Below are positions 23,300 through 35,950 of a stretch of DNA of 64,000 bases, one piece after another. The notes beneath the pieces were generated by a model that was given only the letters and a program-made list of their open reading frames with translations, did no database searches and was not told where the DNA came from. Origin of the DNA: Cricetomys ansorgei (Eukaryota; Chordata; Mammalia; Rodentia; Nesomyidae); NCBI GenBank assembly GCA_026225945.1, contig JAMJFZ010000165.1:2284001-2348000 (forward strand). The letters are read 5' to 3'. Every line of letters begins with the position of its first letter. Position 1 is the stretch's first letter. The translations under genes and the position numbers were made by a program.

Positions 23300-24560
23300 C
23301 ATTGTATCACACATTTTGTCTTTTACCTCATTGTTATCTTTATTAAAAACATTTTTACCCAAGATTACTCAGTGGACAAAGATGTAGTAAGACATTTTGC
23401 ACAGATGTCTCTTGTTTTTCCTGTGTAGCATTCCTTATGGTTACATGCCACTTGGACTTTGAGGAACAGCTTTGGCAGAAGCTATTTATGACAGGGTGTT
23501 CAACTGGAAATGTTAGTTGGTTATATCACAGGAGACAGTGAGCTTAAGAAGTTGGCGACAAGGTAGGCAGGATGAAACAAGTCACAGATAGAGAGTTCCT
23601 TCCAGAGACTAAGAGAGAAGGCAGACAGTTGCTGGGAAGTCGAGAGATAGGATAGTTACTGAGATACCTGGCAAAGCAGTTAGTTTTGGGGATGGAAGAC
23701 GTTAGAAATTAGTCCAGTCATGAGGTCTAGACGGATTTGGACAACCTGAGAGGGTTGTAAAGAATTCCTCCTTGCTTTTCCTTCCTAAACTTTTAGAGTC
23801 TATGGGGGTATAAAAAGGTTCCAAGCAGGGGTCTTTCATAATAACATCCAACACCCAGGAGAAAGAAAACCAGGGGTTGAGACAAGTGACCAGTGAAATG
23901 TCGTAGTGACCAATGTCTTCAAATCTTACATGCAGCATGTAGAACTGGTTATGGGCTTTAAGGAAACAGTTATACTTTGGTTAAAACAAGGCAAGTTTTA
24001 GGATGTAGATCCTGGTGTCAGAAAACAGGTATATTTTAAGAAAATTTTTAGATGTCGGCGTCTACTCGAGAGGTAAGGACAAAAGGATGGAAATTTTTAT
24101 TTCAAACATAGTAGAGGGAAAAGCAGCAGAAGGAGGGATGGACATTTGTGTTTAGGAGGCAGCAGAGTTGCACATCTGACCCCACTGGGATAGAAACCAC
24201 TTTGCTCTCAGCAGGGCTCTGAGTTTTTCTTTTTGTTATATTTAGTTTCAAAATACAATAATGAAGTCGCTAGGTGACTGGAAGAGTTGGGGGAGGGGCC
24301 TGGAAATGTCCAAGTCAGGAAAAGCACAGCAAAAGGGAGAACAAAGGGGCTCAATATTTTCCTTCTCTTCAGAAAAGGAATTGGTGGTGCTGTTAACGGA
24401 AATATTGGTGGACGTTGAAAGAGTAGAAAAAGAAAGACTAAGGAATGGGAACACAAACTTGGTGGGAACTCTCAAGGTTGGAAAAATGAAAACCTGGGGA
24501 AATGGGAGTACAAACAGGAACTGGGATGGCAAAATTGGGGATGAGGTGTCAAAATTGGAG
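23300..24560. repeat. Left arm of tail-to-tail palindrome downstream of D and F
   Basis: This stretch is the reverse complement, with some divergence, of about 25330-26430; for example the block around 23700-23830 matches 25910-26040 inverted. It is also inverted at 53.5-54.5 kb beside D'. It has no supported gene. T-rich and A-rich runs and the TTAGTTTCAAAATACAATAATGAAG stretch suggest retroviral or LTR-derived sequence, but I cannot assign it to a family. Confidence 0.65.
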
Positions 24561-24727
24561 AAGTTGTAGTTTTGTATGGCTAGACTCCCTCTACCTAAAG
24601 CAGGTCCTGAATACTGGGCTCTGCAATACCAGATAGTCACATTCAATTGGAAAGGGTTAATATCAGCTGAACTAGGGGCAGGTCCTCTCTACAATGATTA
24701 ACCTGGTGGAGGGAAGAAGCAGCAAAC

Positions 24728-25012
24728 ATGGACCAGCTCCTTGGCGAGGGTCAGTATGCTGAATTACAAGAATAAATTTTGGTTGATGACTTAACCACAG
24801 AACAGTGCCATCTGGCAGCTTCACAAGCTTGGGAGAAGGTAGAGGAACCAGGAAAAAAGTCCTCTCAACTCATTCATAAAAATTATACAAGGTCAAGTGA
24901 AACGATTACTGATTTCTTACAAAGATTAACTGCAAAAGTTAACAGAGCCATCTCAGGCCCTGAAGACACACTGGTGCTGATTGAGAAAGTGGAATTTGAA
25001 AATCCAATCTAA
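24728..25012 (+). mobile_element. Endogenous retrovirus gag (capsid-like) remnant, class II type
   Basis: A reading frame at 24728-25012 resembles part of the betaretroviral/IAP-type Gag capsid region: an N-terminal 'GQYAELQ' motif, a 'AWEKVEEPG' stretch, and a 'TDFLQRLTAKVNRAI' block typical of capsid. An in-frame stop at 24773-24775 and truncation after 'EFENPI' show it is dead. No pol or env is seen. A more decayed inverted copy lies at about 53190-53410. It sits in the spacer of the D/F palindrome. Confidence 0.6.
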
Positions 25013-25329
25013 TGGGAGTATCCAGTATTGTGGTGCCAAGTTATTCAGGACTTGCTTTAGACAGGGGGAATGCAGCCATACAAAAACTACAACTTCCATC
25101 AATCTTTGGGAAAGACTCATTTCCACTGGGTGCCATTTTGTTTCATTATAACCATAGCGGTCATCCTTATCAGATGAAATAAGCCGGATCACTACTGGGA
25201 ACACTGCAGGTGATTTTGTGACCCTGGGCTGCCTTTTCTGATCCTTTTTCTAAACAGACTCTTCCCTTATTTTCCTAAAAGGCTGATCATCCTGGACAAC
25301 CTCTCCCCATATTACTTTTCCGATGGAAC

Positions 25330-26430
25330 ACCCTTCTCTCTGTCACTGGGAATGGCCCAGTTGTATTCCAGTTCCTTAGTTTGTTCTTCCATTTCCCCAA
25401 TTTTTATTTCTTCCAGAATTGAGAGTTCCCCCAAAGTTTGCCTTTTCAGTTCCTGTTTGTACTCTCATTTCCCCAGGTTTTCATTTTTCCACTCTTGAGG
25501 GTCCCCCTGCCAAGTTTTTGTTTCCAATTCCTTAGTCTTTCTTTGTTTATTCTTTCAAATTTTCCTATATTTCTTTTAAAGACCACCAATTCCATTTTTG
25601 AAGAGGAAGAAAAATTGAACCATTTTGTTCTCGCTTTTGCTTTTTTTTTTTTTTTTTTCGGTCTTGGCCATTTCCAATTACTTCTGCCCCCACAATTCTT
25701 CTAGTGACCTAGGCAATCCACTTCATTATTGTTTTTTGACACTAAATATAAGCAAAAGAAAAAAAAACAGAGTACTACTGAAAGCAAAGTGGTATATATC
25801 CCAGTGATATCAGCTGTTATACTTTTCTGGGCTCTGAGCACAAATATCTACCACTTCTTCCTTCTTCTTTCCTCTCCTGTGTGTTGGCTGTTATGAAAGA
25901 CCCCTGCTTGAAACCTTTTTAAACCCCCATAGACTCTAAAAGTTTAGGAAGGAAAAGCAAGGAGGAATTCTTTACAACCCTCTCAGGTTGTCCGAATCTG
26001 TCTAGACCTCATGACTGGACTAATTTCTAACATCTTCCATCCCCAAAACTAACTGCTTTGCCAGTTATCTCAGTAACTATCCTATCTCTCAGACTTCCCA
26101 GCAACTGTCTGCCTTCTCTCTTAGTCTCTGGAAGGAACTCTCTTTATCTGAGCATTGTTTCTGCCTGCCTTCCCTGTCACCAACTTCTGAAGCTCACTGT
26201 CTCCTGTGATATAACCAACTAACATTTCCAGCCGCACACTGCGTTAAATCGCTTCCCCCAAGCTGTTCCTCAAAGTCCAAGTGGCATGTAACCATAAGGA
26301 ATGCTACACAGAAAAAAAAGACTTCTGGACAAATGTCTTACTACCCCTTTGCCTGCTGAGTAATCTTGGGTACCCATGTTTTTTAATAAGGCTAACAATG
26401 AAGAAAAAAAACAAATATGTAATACAAGGT
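25330..26430. repeat. Right arm of tail-to-tail palindrome
   Basis: Inverted counterpart of 23300-24560. It contains a poly-T run (about 25640-25659) and no supported gene. The gene F poly(A) signal (TTTATT on plus, 26433-26438) marks its inner gene border. Confidence 0.65.
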
Positions 26431-26745
26431 TTTTTATTAGTACTTGACCATACAGACTCGGGGAACACAAAAAGAAAGAAAGAGAAGGGAAGAGAAGAAT
26501 GCCCTTGCAGAGAGAACAAGAGGTACCCCTGTAGTCCTGACAGAGCCACATTTTGAAATGTAGAACTGTCATGACTCCACTGGACACTTCTCCTCACATT
26601 CCCATCACCCTCCAGGGCCAGGCACTACTGCACTCCATTTGGTTTCCAACACATTGTGAAGTGCAAGCTCACGTGTGCTCAGGATCCCCTTGATGGGAGA
26701 CCTGTCCCTATACTCATTTCTCAGCTTCTATGTCTCCTTCCCTAT

Positions 26746-28966
26746 TTACCGCCAACAAGCACACAGGCTGCTCTGCTGGTTATACACACAGCGCTGACGA
26801 CACTGAATGCAGGTTTTAGTAGAGAAGGAGACAGACTGGGGCTGCCTTATATTTTGGAGTGTGTCCATGAGCTCAGTAGAAAGCTGGACAAATCTATCTG
26901 CCAGGATATGATGGCGCATTGCATAGCACTCCAAGGGGGCAGGATACAGCTCCTCACCCAGCTGGCTCAGGTTGGCTGTGTGATACAGAAGGTCCCTTAG
27001 GACAGCCAGGGAGAAGTCATTGTCAATGAAATTGAGTCTCCTGAGCTGAGAGCACTGGCTCAAGGCAGGCAAGAGAGCTCTGAGCTGAGGGTCCTCAATC
27101 TTGCAGTTCTCTAAGTGCAGGGTCTGCAGAGTGCCTGCAACTCTCTCTAGGAAAAGGCTGAGAGGCCTAGCACAGAGACCAGATAAAATGACATCTCCCA
27201 ACTCCAGATGTTTGAGCCTGCAGAGGATCTGACACTGGGCTAAAGACTCCAAATCTGGCTGTGAGAACTTGCAGAGAGAGATGGACAAGGACTCCAAGGG
27301 GGTCTTCAGGCACCTGGGGAGAGACAAACAGGTTAGTTTGGTGCACAATAGTGGTATTTGCCTAGAGTAGATGGGACCACATATCCAGGGTTTGAGTTAC
27401 CATGGGATGACAGTGAGCTCCAGGAGCAGCCTGTTGGAGTCTCCTTACTCAAGTACAGCATTCTAGGCTGTGACCACTCTCCATCATGGTATGACTAGGT
27501 CATCATTATGGAATCTACAGTGGATGCCAGACATCAAATGCCCACTAATCCATATGGGAAGAAAGAAATGTTTTACTGTGGTTACAGGAAGAGCTCTCCA
27601 TCACTACTTACTGGAGTAACTGATTCATGTGACCACGGAGAAACTGGATACCAACCATGGAGAGATGCTGGAGACAGCTGAAAGTGGAAAACTGGGATAT
27701 GAACTCGGTGACTCTCTTTTTATCTATGTGTGTGGGTGTATATACAAGCTTGAAGATGTCCTCATGGATTAATGTTATAGAGAGTGTTCGAAGATTTCTC
27801 GTCTGACCAAGGCAAGGCCCAAACCATGCCAGGAGGACAGACCCCACCCTGTGTCCACTTCCAACTCCTCCATACGTTCTGGCTGGATAATCATCAAGAC
27901 CTCCCTGACAGTGTTCACAGGCAGTCCCTGAATCTGCATCTTCACACAGCAGAACTGCAGGGAACCTCTTCTCTCCTGAGCCCACCACAACAAGAATGTC
28001 TGCAGTTCATCCATTTGGGACTCAAGGCAAAGGTCAGTGATGACCTTCAAACGCTGCCTCAGTGCGTATCTAGGAAAGGGCTTTGATTCTTGCTTTTTAC
28101 ACATAGTCTCTGCTGAGGGCTCTCCATCCTGTCTTGTAGCCCATATATTCCAGGAGTCATGGCGCACATTCCTCAGGTTGAGCACTTGAAGCTTCCGGCC
28201 CCTGTGATTAAGAGAGAAATGTCAGAAGATGCAAAGCTCCAAAACAGACAGCTTTTCTTACTCTCTGAAATCAGAGGTTCCCTGATCTGATCTGTCTTCC
28301 TATTTACATTTGCAGCGCTTGAGTTCCAAACAGCACCTAACGCCTGCCGTGGAAGGGCTCTTTGCCTGAACTACACCTGGCGACTGTTCTCCTTGTTCTA
28401 TTCATCATCCTGGACTCCTCTCTGTCTCTATTTCCATCACACGGGGAAGACCCAGAGAAAGGCTAATTCTCTTGTGCCTACATCGGCACCAAGCGGCACT
28501 ACATTATCATATACGGAACTGATATTTGCTAGGACTTGACAGTTGTCCAGGCCTCTGCATCCTTCCAAGATGATAACTCAGTCACCTCTGATCCACCTTA
28601 GACACCATTCTCCCAGATCCCTGATGTCCCTTCCCTACACCCCAGTTCAGCCATTCTTCATTCTCTGGTTCTTGCTCACTTGGGGTGACACTTTCCCATG
28701 AGCTGCATGTCTACACCATCCAGCACAGCCTTCAGTGTCACCATGTCAGGGGTCTTCATCAGCGCCCCTACAGGGAGGCAGGGGAAGGGCCAGGCTGCCA
28801 CAGTTTCTGTCAGAATCTTCATGTGTCTCCCAGCAAAGGCCTCCTGGAGCAGTGTTGGAATGAGAACCCAGGGCAGCTTCTGTGAAGCAGAGCTGGCCAA
28901 GGCCTCATTCCTCAACAAGCACTGCATCGCCAGCTGCAGGAGAGTGGGTGGTCCCCGGGAGCTCAT
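26746..28966 (-). pseudogene. Gene F: Pramel1-like PRAME gene with a frameshift in exon 3
   Basis: Exons on the minus strand: 28966-28680, 28201-27612 and 27313-26746. All splice sites are usable; the exon 2 donor is AA|GTGAGC rather than AG|GTGAGC. Exon 2 (MSSRGPPTLLQLAMQCLL...), the start of exon 3 ('LQVLNLRNVRHDSW') and exon 4 ('LQTLHLENCKIEDPQL', ending CACWR) are close to gene H. Near 27826 one base is missing against D and H (GTCCTCCTGG where D has GTCCACACTGG), so the frame ends after 237 residues. The original frame resumes to the end of exon 3 ('LRTLSITLIHEDIFKL...'). Exon 3 also has one extra codon (Lys-Lys before Arg-Val). It could be an assembly error but is more simply a pseudogene. 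Its tandem sister H is intact. Confidence 0.75.
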
Positions 28967-30474
28967 TCTGATGGATCTTCAGGTAGAAACACCTGGGGAA
29001 GCAATCAGGAGTAGTATTTTCAATGAACTGTCAGGTCTCAGCCATTACATGAACCACCCCAGGGCCAGAGTCTCTGCTCTTCTGGCAATGGTGAACTGTT
29101 GTAATATCCATTGGTCTCAAACCCTCAACAGTCTCTTCCTGTGAAGTCCTTCACAAGAACAACACAAGCAAAAAGTAACTGTTGTCCAAGCAGGTACAAG
29201 GTCCTGCAACTCTGAACCTCATTTCCTATTGGAAATGTTGTTCAGGACCAAGCTATCTGAAAAAACTTCTTCAACCAAAAGATACTCAACACTTTTCAAG
29301 TCCCTGAAGAAGAGACTGCGCCAACCTCACAGGCCCAATCCCGGCAGACTCTGCTTTCCACAGATTGAGCCTGACAGGGAAGGACTGAGCAGAATCTCTG
29401 AAATGCCTGACACTACTCTTTACAGTTAAAGGCTTCAGAGGCTGGTGTGGGGACCTGGACTTAATGTGCTAGTTATGGATTGAAGGAGCAGGACTGAAAA
29501 CTCATGGCCATCAGGCTGCACAGCCAGATTCTGGTTGAAATGTAAAACCAAGACAAGAACAATGGCTTTCCCTAGAGCAACTCTCAAGCCATGTTAGTGA
29601 AGGAGAGCACCTGGAGAGACCGAGTCTGAGGCAGAGATGCCAGTGCATGGAGGCGATAAGGATAAGGATTCCCCATGTTGCACTGGGGTCTAGGGTAAGA
29701 AAGTCTTTGGGGAGGTTTGTAGTTTTGTTTGCTTTTTAAAATATGGTGTTGGGTAAAGAAGACTTCAGTGGAATTGGCTATGCTTTCAAACCTAAATGGT
29801 ACTCTTTTTGTAGCCCAGGCTTGCCCCTCCTCTCCATGCTCATGTCTGACATTGGCCATGCTAGAATTCTTCTTTTGAGCTACTTTGCCTGGCTTGTGAA
29901 CTCTGCTTTTAAAACACTGCATGAATCCAGTCATGGTGGCAGAGGCCGCCTAGTCCCAGCGGTTTGGAGGAAGAATCAGGAGGATTCCATGGCAGGCTAA
30001 TGTTTATAGTGTACTTCAGTCCAGTCCAGGTTAGTGTATCTCATATAAAATAGGACACAAATTGTATTAGTTTAGGTAGATTGATAGTAGGGTTTGATAT
30101 CACTCCACAAGTGCTCTAACACCAAGCTGTATTCTCAGGTAATCGATTTGCGTTTAATTTTATGTAGAGAAGAAGACTCTTCCTGCAGTTGTGTCTATCC
30201 TGGATCTTGGAACTTCTATGTTCCGGTCTATAACCCCAGGTTCCAAATGAGGCCAGATTGTAGTAGATTGATCTCCTCAGTTTTATTTTTAATTTCAGAC
30301 TCATGCATTGTCATGTCAAATGGGCAAAGCAACCACAGTAAAGACTCTTAAAGCCTCAGTTCTCAGGTCAGCTGGGATCCCGGTTTGTGCTCACAAAACT
30401 ATTATCATTTCCTAGGAATATTTGCAAGCTAGAGGTAAGTGTAAACTCTCCCTTAGTTTCTCTCTCTTTCTCCC

Positions 30475-30625
30475 CAGCGTCTCTTTTGAGACATGATTTC
30501 TCTATGTTGCCCTGACAGTCAGGGAACTCAATCTGTAGACCGGACTGGGCTCTAATTCAGAGATCTAACAGCCTCTGCCTCTCAATTCAGGGATTAAAGG
30601 CGTGTACCACCAATGCCTGACAAGA
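30475..30625 (-). mobile_element. B1 SINE
   Basis: The shared intron 1 B1, here in the minus orientation in gene F: GGATTAAAGGCGTGTACCACC and CAGACCGGACTGGGCTC-type blocks read on the plus strand. Confidence 0.75.
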
Positions 30626-31008
30626 AGAAACTTCAGTTCACAAAACTACACAACCATAATCCATGAAACAATATTTAAAGGGATATCAAGGGATTAAATT
30701 TTAATACACTTTCTAACTTGAAATCCAGAATATGCCTAAGGGCTGTTTAGAGCTAGAAGGATCTGAGTTCAAGGCCAGCCTTTCTTTCTGAGATCCTGCC
30801 TCAAATAAAAACTCAAATGAACCAAGGAAACTAACAAGGGAACTCTAGTGTATTGAAAACAAACGAATTTCAACCTACACCTCAAAAACAAAAACAAAAC
30901 CCAAGTTGGGGTTTTGTATTTGACATCCAGCATTTTAAAATGTGGCTCAGTTGGTGATGAGGCCTGCCCAGCATGCAAGAGGCCTCCTGATGGAGGACAG
31001 TGACTTAC

Positions 31009-31205
31009 CCAATCGGGACACTGTGACAGTGCTCCTATTCCAGCAGGGACAGGCAGGGACTCCAGACTCCAGGACACTGGATGTATTCTGAGACTCCTCT
31101 GACTCTTTTATACCCCTTTCCCCTCCCTCTGACCCTCCCTACAGAGCCCCACCTCCCAAGAACAAGTTTGAATCTAATTATGAGATTGAGACTCCACCTA
31201 CTTGA
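31009..31205 (-). promoter_or_regulatory. Gene F promoter and non-coding exon 1
   Basis: On the minus strand a TATA box TATAAAAG (31112-31105) is followed by exon 1, ending at the donor TTGG|GTAAGT (exon end 31009). The GC-like box (GGGAGGTGGGGC) is present, but the CCAAT seen in the other copies is lost to substitutions around 31170-31185. Confidence 0.7.
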
Positions 31206-31479
31206 TCCTCCTTAGGATTATTTTCCTTAAAGTAGATTGATTGAATCATAGTTCTTTGCGTGAAAACTTAAATATTGAATTAGAGGGAAACTGAAGAATC
31301 CATTCATTGACTCATCTTTTATGGGTGTTCACATACTAAGGGCTGTATGATCATGGTCTTCCAAATCTGAGTCCTCCTGCCTGAGGTCCGCTGCTGCTCC
31401 CAGCTCACTGAGGTCAATTTGTGAGGAACTTCTTGTCCATGTGCGATATTTATACCTGAGAACTGCCAACCTGAGACAG

Positions 31480-31705
31480 CTGCCCTGGGAGACATGCCCT
31501 GCTCTGATGAGGTCAAAGATGACATGGTGACATCCCTGAAGACAGATGTCCTTACCTTTTTTCTCATTGAGCTCATTGACACACTCCTCAGGGCTATAAG
31601 ACAGACCAGGATGTCTACTTTGTTAGTAAGATGTGTCTGGGTTGTTGTGGATTCTGTATCTATAATTTGGAGGCCACAACTATGTACCTATAGCCAATAA
31701 ATGAA
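31480..31705 (+). pseudogene. PRAME-like C-terminal exon relic (type 3)
   Basis: Plus-strand sister of the relics at 2765 and 41727. It shows the 'TLLRAIRQ' block and a tail ending ...LCTYSQ-stop followed by AATAAATGA near 31696. The central part has changed (LTFFLIELIDTL). It starts about 300 bp from the gene F exon 1 and points away from it. Confidence 0.6.
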
Positions 31706-32499
31706 GAGAGGTCACTGCTGCACTCTGAGAAATGACAGGCAGGACTCAAGTTACTCACTAGGAGACCCAGAAGAGGTGTATTCAACCATTGTTATATATG
31801 TCTGGTAGGGAAGATTATTCAGCTGGTTCATTGACATGGAGAGCCAGGGTTCACGTTCTGTCTAGGTCTACTGCACAGACTCCCCACTGGACAGCAAAAG
31901 CAATTTGCAAATGGTAGGGACTGTCTTCTAGTGCACTAAGTTATGAAGGACCATAGACACAGGGAAGGTGACACAATGGAAGACATGGCAAGGAGCAAAA
32001 GAGACTAATTTGGAGGATCCATGTCTCCATGTCTCTTGCTGGCTTCAAGCTTCTGGGTGTCCAACTCAAAAATATGTGAGAGTCATAGATAGATATAGAT
32101 GCAGATATAGATGCAGATATAGGTATATAGAGAGATAGATACCCTCTGTTTCATGAGCATTCAGCTGTGATGTCTCTTTTTCTTGCTCGGGAAGGCCCTC
32201 AAGCTGGATATTATTCCCCACCATCCTTAGCATTACAATTGTCCATACATTTCAATAAAGCTGCTTTGCATGAAAGCATGTCGTGTCCCTTTAATTTACT
32301 CAGTGAGTTCATCATGGAGACTCTCATGCTACCCTGTAGTGCTTTCTGCGCATCCTCTGCCCATACTCCTGCGTCCCCTTCTCTCTATACCTTCCTCCTC
32401 CTGGAGCTGTCAGAGGAAATACAGACCCAACTTGCCCTGCTCTTGGAAGATTTCATACGCTTCGGCTTCATGAGCCCTGTAGAAAACTCTACAGAGATG

Positions 32500-32690
32500 C
32501 TCTTGGAGAGATGGCTCAAGGGGTAAGACTGCTTGCTGCTCTTTCTTGGGACCAGTGCTCGATTCCAGCGCCTACCACCACCTGTAACTCCAGCTGCAGG
32601 GGATCTGAGTTTGCTGTCAGCTCTGTAGGAGCACCTGCAGTCATCTCCACACACTCAGACACACACACAAAATGAAAACTAAATACAAAT
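32500..32690 (+). mobile_element. B2/B3-type SINE
   Basis: Plus-strand element starting GGAGAGATGGCTCAAG and ending in ACACACACAAAATG. It is the same insertion as at 1735-1926 and 42873-43085, in the equivalent place of each unit. Confidence 0.8.
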
Positions 32691-33177
32691 GAAATCTTTA
32701 CAGAATAAAAACAACTTCATACAAACAAAGTAGAGGACCTCTAGAGTTTGCTACATCATGGGAGTTACTGTCCCAAAGGACAGAAAAGCCAAGGCAGGTG
32801 GGCTGGTGATGCACATGCCTGATCTTCTTAGCAGAGGATGAGGCTGGGTGAGTTTGTTTGTTTTAGATGGAGAGGTGTGGTTGCGTACCAATAGTGAATA
32901 CTGGTCCCGGGCCAGAGAAGATTGGAATTCCAGCCCTGCCCTCCATGAGACAGGAAGACTTCCAGTGCCCTTGGGATGCAGGGTTCAATGTTCTACTCTT
33001 GAGAAATGTCAGCACCAAATCAGAAAGTTTTTCCTGGTCTCTGTCATCTTGAGTCCCTCAGGAGACTAAAGATCCACAACCGTGGTTTTCAGGATTCAAA
33101 AATTAAAAATTTTACTATCATTGAGTGTTGATGTGAGTGTTTGTATGTATGAGCGTGGGTGTTCGTGCATGAATTTT

Positions 33178-33179
<2 letters not shown>

Positions 33180-33221
<42 letters not shown>
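33180..33221. repeat. (GT)n microsatellite
   Basis: About twenty TG dinucleotides without interruption, downstream of the B2 element. Confidence 0.9.
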
Positions 33222-33222
<1 letters not shown>

Positions 33223-33264
33223 CTGTTGTGTAAGGTGATAATCATATGAAGGGCAGAAGATGAC

Positions 33265-33410
33265 ATTCTTTCCTTTTTTAAGAGAAGGTCTCACAATGTA
33301 CCTCTGGCTGTCTTGGATCTCACGTTGGAGATGAGATTGGCCTTCAGCTCACAGATTCTTTTGTCCCTGACTCCCGAATGCACGTGCCACCATGTCTGGC
33401 CTCAGAGGAC
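33265..33410 (-). mobile_element. Diverged B1-like SINE
   Basis: Blocks such as CTGACTCCCGAATGCACGTGCCACCATGTCTGGCC and AGGTCTCACAATGTACC..TGGCTG read as a diverged antisense B1. Between 31.7 and 33.9 kb no gene is seen apart from the SINEs and the GT repeat. Confidence 0.5.
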
Positions 33411-34049
33411 AACTTTCAAGGGTCAGCTTTCTCCTTCCACAGGAGCTTGTGTAACAACTCTCACCCGTAGTGCCATTTCAATGTTCCACAATCGGCTCTT
33501 TCTGTCTACGCCCGTGTGTTGATGAAGCCTTTTCCCAGCCAACATCTGGATGCTGTGACCACGTGTCAGCAGTTCTCGGTCAGAGCCCATGGAGTGTGTC
33601 ATCACTGTGCTGATCTGACCACATCCCTAGCATCTCTCACTCTGTGAGAGCACATCTGATGCCATCAGTTCCAAAGCCCAAGTAGGACTCCATGTGGATG
33701 GAAAAGTTTGGGAGTGACAAATCTGATCCTGCATCTCCCTGTGATTGAAAGTCAGTGGAATGTTTTAAAATCTTATTTTTCTATTTTTTTTTTTTAGCAC
33801 TTTTAACTTTTGTTTCACAGCAGCACCCGGAATTGGGTGATACAATGGTGATTCTAGCCAGGAGGAAGCTTGTAAGAGGCTCCCTGAGCTGCAGGGAGTG
33901 GGAGGGGGCTTTGAGAACAGTAGCATCTCCTGGATCTCTGTCACAGGGTGAGTGAGCTTACACAGTCCCCTTTCTGCTGTCTGCTGTGTGGCTGTCCCAG
34001 CAGTCCCCTGCTACAGGATCCAGTACAGCTCTCCAGTTCCTGAACATGT

Positions 34050-35950
34050 TCCTGATAGAGTCCAGGTCCTGATTAAGGACCCAGACTTGTGGATTTGGAA
34101 GGCTCTGCTTGATGGGCTGGATGTACTGATCACACAGAAGAAGAGGGACCCCAGGTAAGCAAGACCAGCTGGGGTGGAGGAAGGCTTCGTGGGTACAGAG
34201 CAGGAATAACTGAGTCCAAAAGTGGATCAGAAGATTCTGACAGCACTAGGTTAGAGGATTCTAGAGATGTGTGTCCTGTCTCAGCTCTCTGGGCAGATGA
34301 TGGCCAGTGTGAGGACACAGGAGAGCAGACACAGCCTCTGAGGAATACCTCAAGGGAATACGTGTTCCTCACATGAAGAAGTGGAATGAGGCTGGAATTG
34401 AGAGGAAAGGAGTGGAGGGAAGTGAGACAGAGCTGAGGATCTCTCTGGTAAGATCCTCTTTTAAAGAGTTGGTGGCCCTGGCTTGATTCTAGGCTTAGGA
34501 CAATAGGAGGACTTGGAAGGGAAAGCTAAAATGTGAGACGTGGAGGAGAAGCAACTGTAAGATATTTCTTGTCTTATCTTCTGAGAATTCTACCCATTTC
34601 TCTCACAGGGGACTGACATTTAGAGTTCTCAATTTGAAGAATGTGCATCAGGACTTCTGGAACAAATGGGCTTGAACTCATGATGGCAACTGCTCACCAC
34701 AGGTCAGGGGAAAGAAGCAGGCACTGGAGACCTCTCCCAAGCTTGGGGTGAGTACGTATTGAAAGGTGGTACCTGATCTCAAACTTGTTTGTGGCATTGC
34801 TGATGAATGTGTCACTTACTTGTCTCAGTGGCCCAACAGAGAAAAGGTTCAAATCACCAAATCTGTAGGAAGCTGTTGGTTTGAGATCACCCATCTCCAC
34901 TGCCATAGAGATAATCAAAATCGTAGATGCAGACTCTAGTCAGGAGCTGGAGCTGAGTGAACTGTGTATAGAAGACATGGCTTCTTTTGGAACCTACCTG
35001 GGGCAGATGAGGAATCTTCTCACACTGTGGGAGAGGGCATCGGGGATTACAGAATGGGATTTTTCTGAAGAGCTTGAAGAGGAGCAGATAAGAACATTGC
35101 TTTCTCCATTCCCCGAGCACTGCTGTCTCCGGCATCTCCATGTAAATGATGACTCCATTCTGGTAGGTGGCCTAAAACAGTTGCTCAGTTATGAAAGGAT
35201 GGAGAGCATCCACCAGAGCACAGTGAACACATTTCTTCCTTGTTGCAAGTCAGTAGTTCCTCCATGGCCTGGCCATGGTAAACCTACCATTGCTAAAGAC
35301 ATAGCATATCTGAGCAGATTAACTCTGTGCTCAGATACCTGTGGCCAGGCACCAGCAGGTCTCTATTGCTCTTGTGGGAAAGGTTGTTGTGTGTCCAGAA
35401 AGGGACTGAGAAGATGGGAAATATGTGACATTGGTGTTGAAGTTGGAGAACTGTTTGTGGGCCTGTTGAGGAAAGGTGGTCAGGGGATTCTGAGGGGACA
35501 CCCATGGGATGTTGCTGAATCTTGCTTGGGGTAGTAGTCCTTCCTATAGACACTGTGTCCCCTGATGCAGACATCTCTGTGGATTTCTGCTGTGCACTAG
35601 GTAAACCATATTCCCAGTGATACCCACAGGGCTTAGACTATAACCTATGAATTGTGTGGGAAGACCCCAAAGACAGTGTCCTGAGGTTGATCTCCATCAT
35701 AGTGACAGACTGAATATGGGACAAGTGTCATCTCTCTTCCTGTCGATCCCATGAAAACACTTTAATATCATTTTCCAGAATTAATCTTTTGTTCTCTCCC
35801 GAGGTGTCTGAAGAACCCCTTGGAGACGCTGTACGTCCCTCCCAGCCAGACACGGTTTCCTATTCCATTGGCTGAGTGTCTGTGAGCTCAAACATCTGCA
35901 CCTGAGCTTCACTTCAAGTTTCACTGGTGTGTATGTTAAGCATCTTGGAA
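34050..35950 (+). pseudogene. PRAME subfamily 2 relic (exons 2-4, cut off in exon 4)
   Basis: The end of exon 2 (about 34050-34154, 'KALLDGLDVLITQKKRDPR', donor CAG|GTAAGC) and exon 3 from 34609 ('GLTFRVLNLKN') follow the gene C layout. Exon 3 meets a stop about 22 codons in (...NKWA-stop). Further exon 3 pieces run to about 35190, including 'LGQMRNLLTL'. Exon 4 starts at about 35806 and breaks off near 35950, where the sequence switches to the 3' flank of gene H in reverse. The break marks the tandem-duplication junction between the F and H units. Confidence 0.7.

Larger units (their letters stand above)
12418..24560 (+). repeat. Left arm of large inverted repeat (genes C and D)
   Basis: From about 12418 the sequence reads as the reverse complement of the right end of the window: the tetranucleotide repeat, gene C, the unique segment at 16.3-18.3 kb, the promoter and gene D and the flank beyond it match 64000 down to about 53.3 kb in the same order. 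Gene C and the unique segment are almost identical between arms (1 residue differs in the 97 encoded by exon 2). Gene D and D' differ more (13 of 96 residues in exon 2). The mate continues past the window's right edge. Confidence 0.85.
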
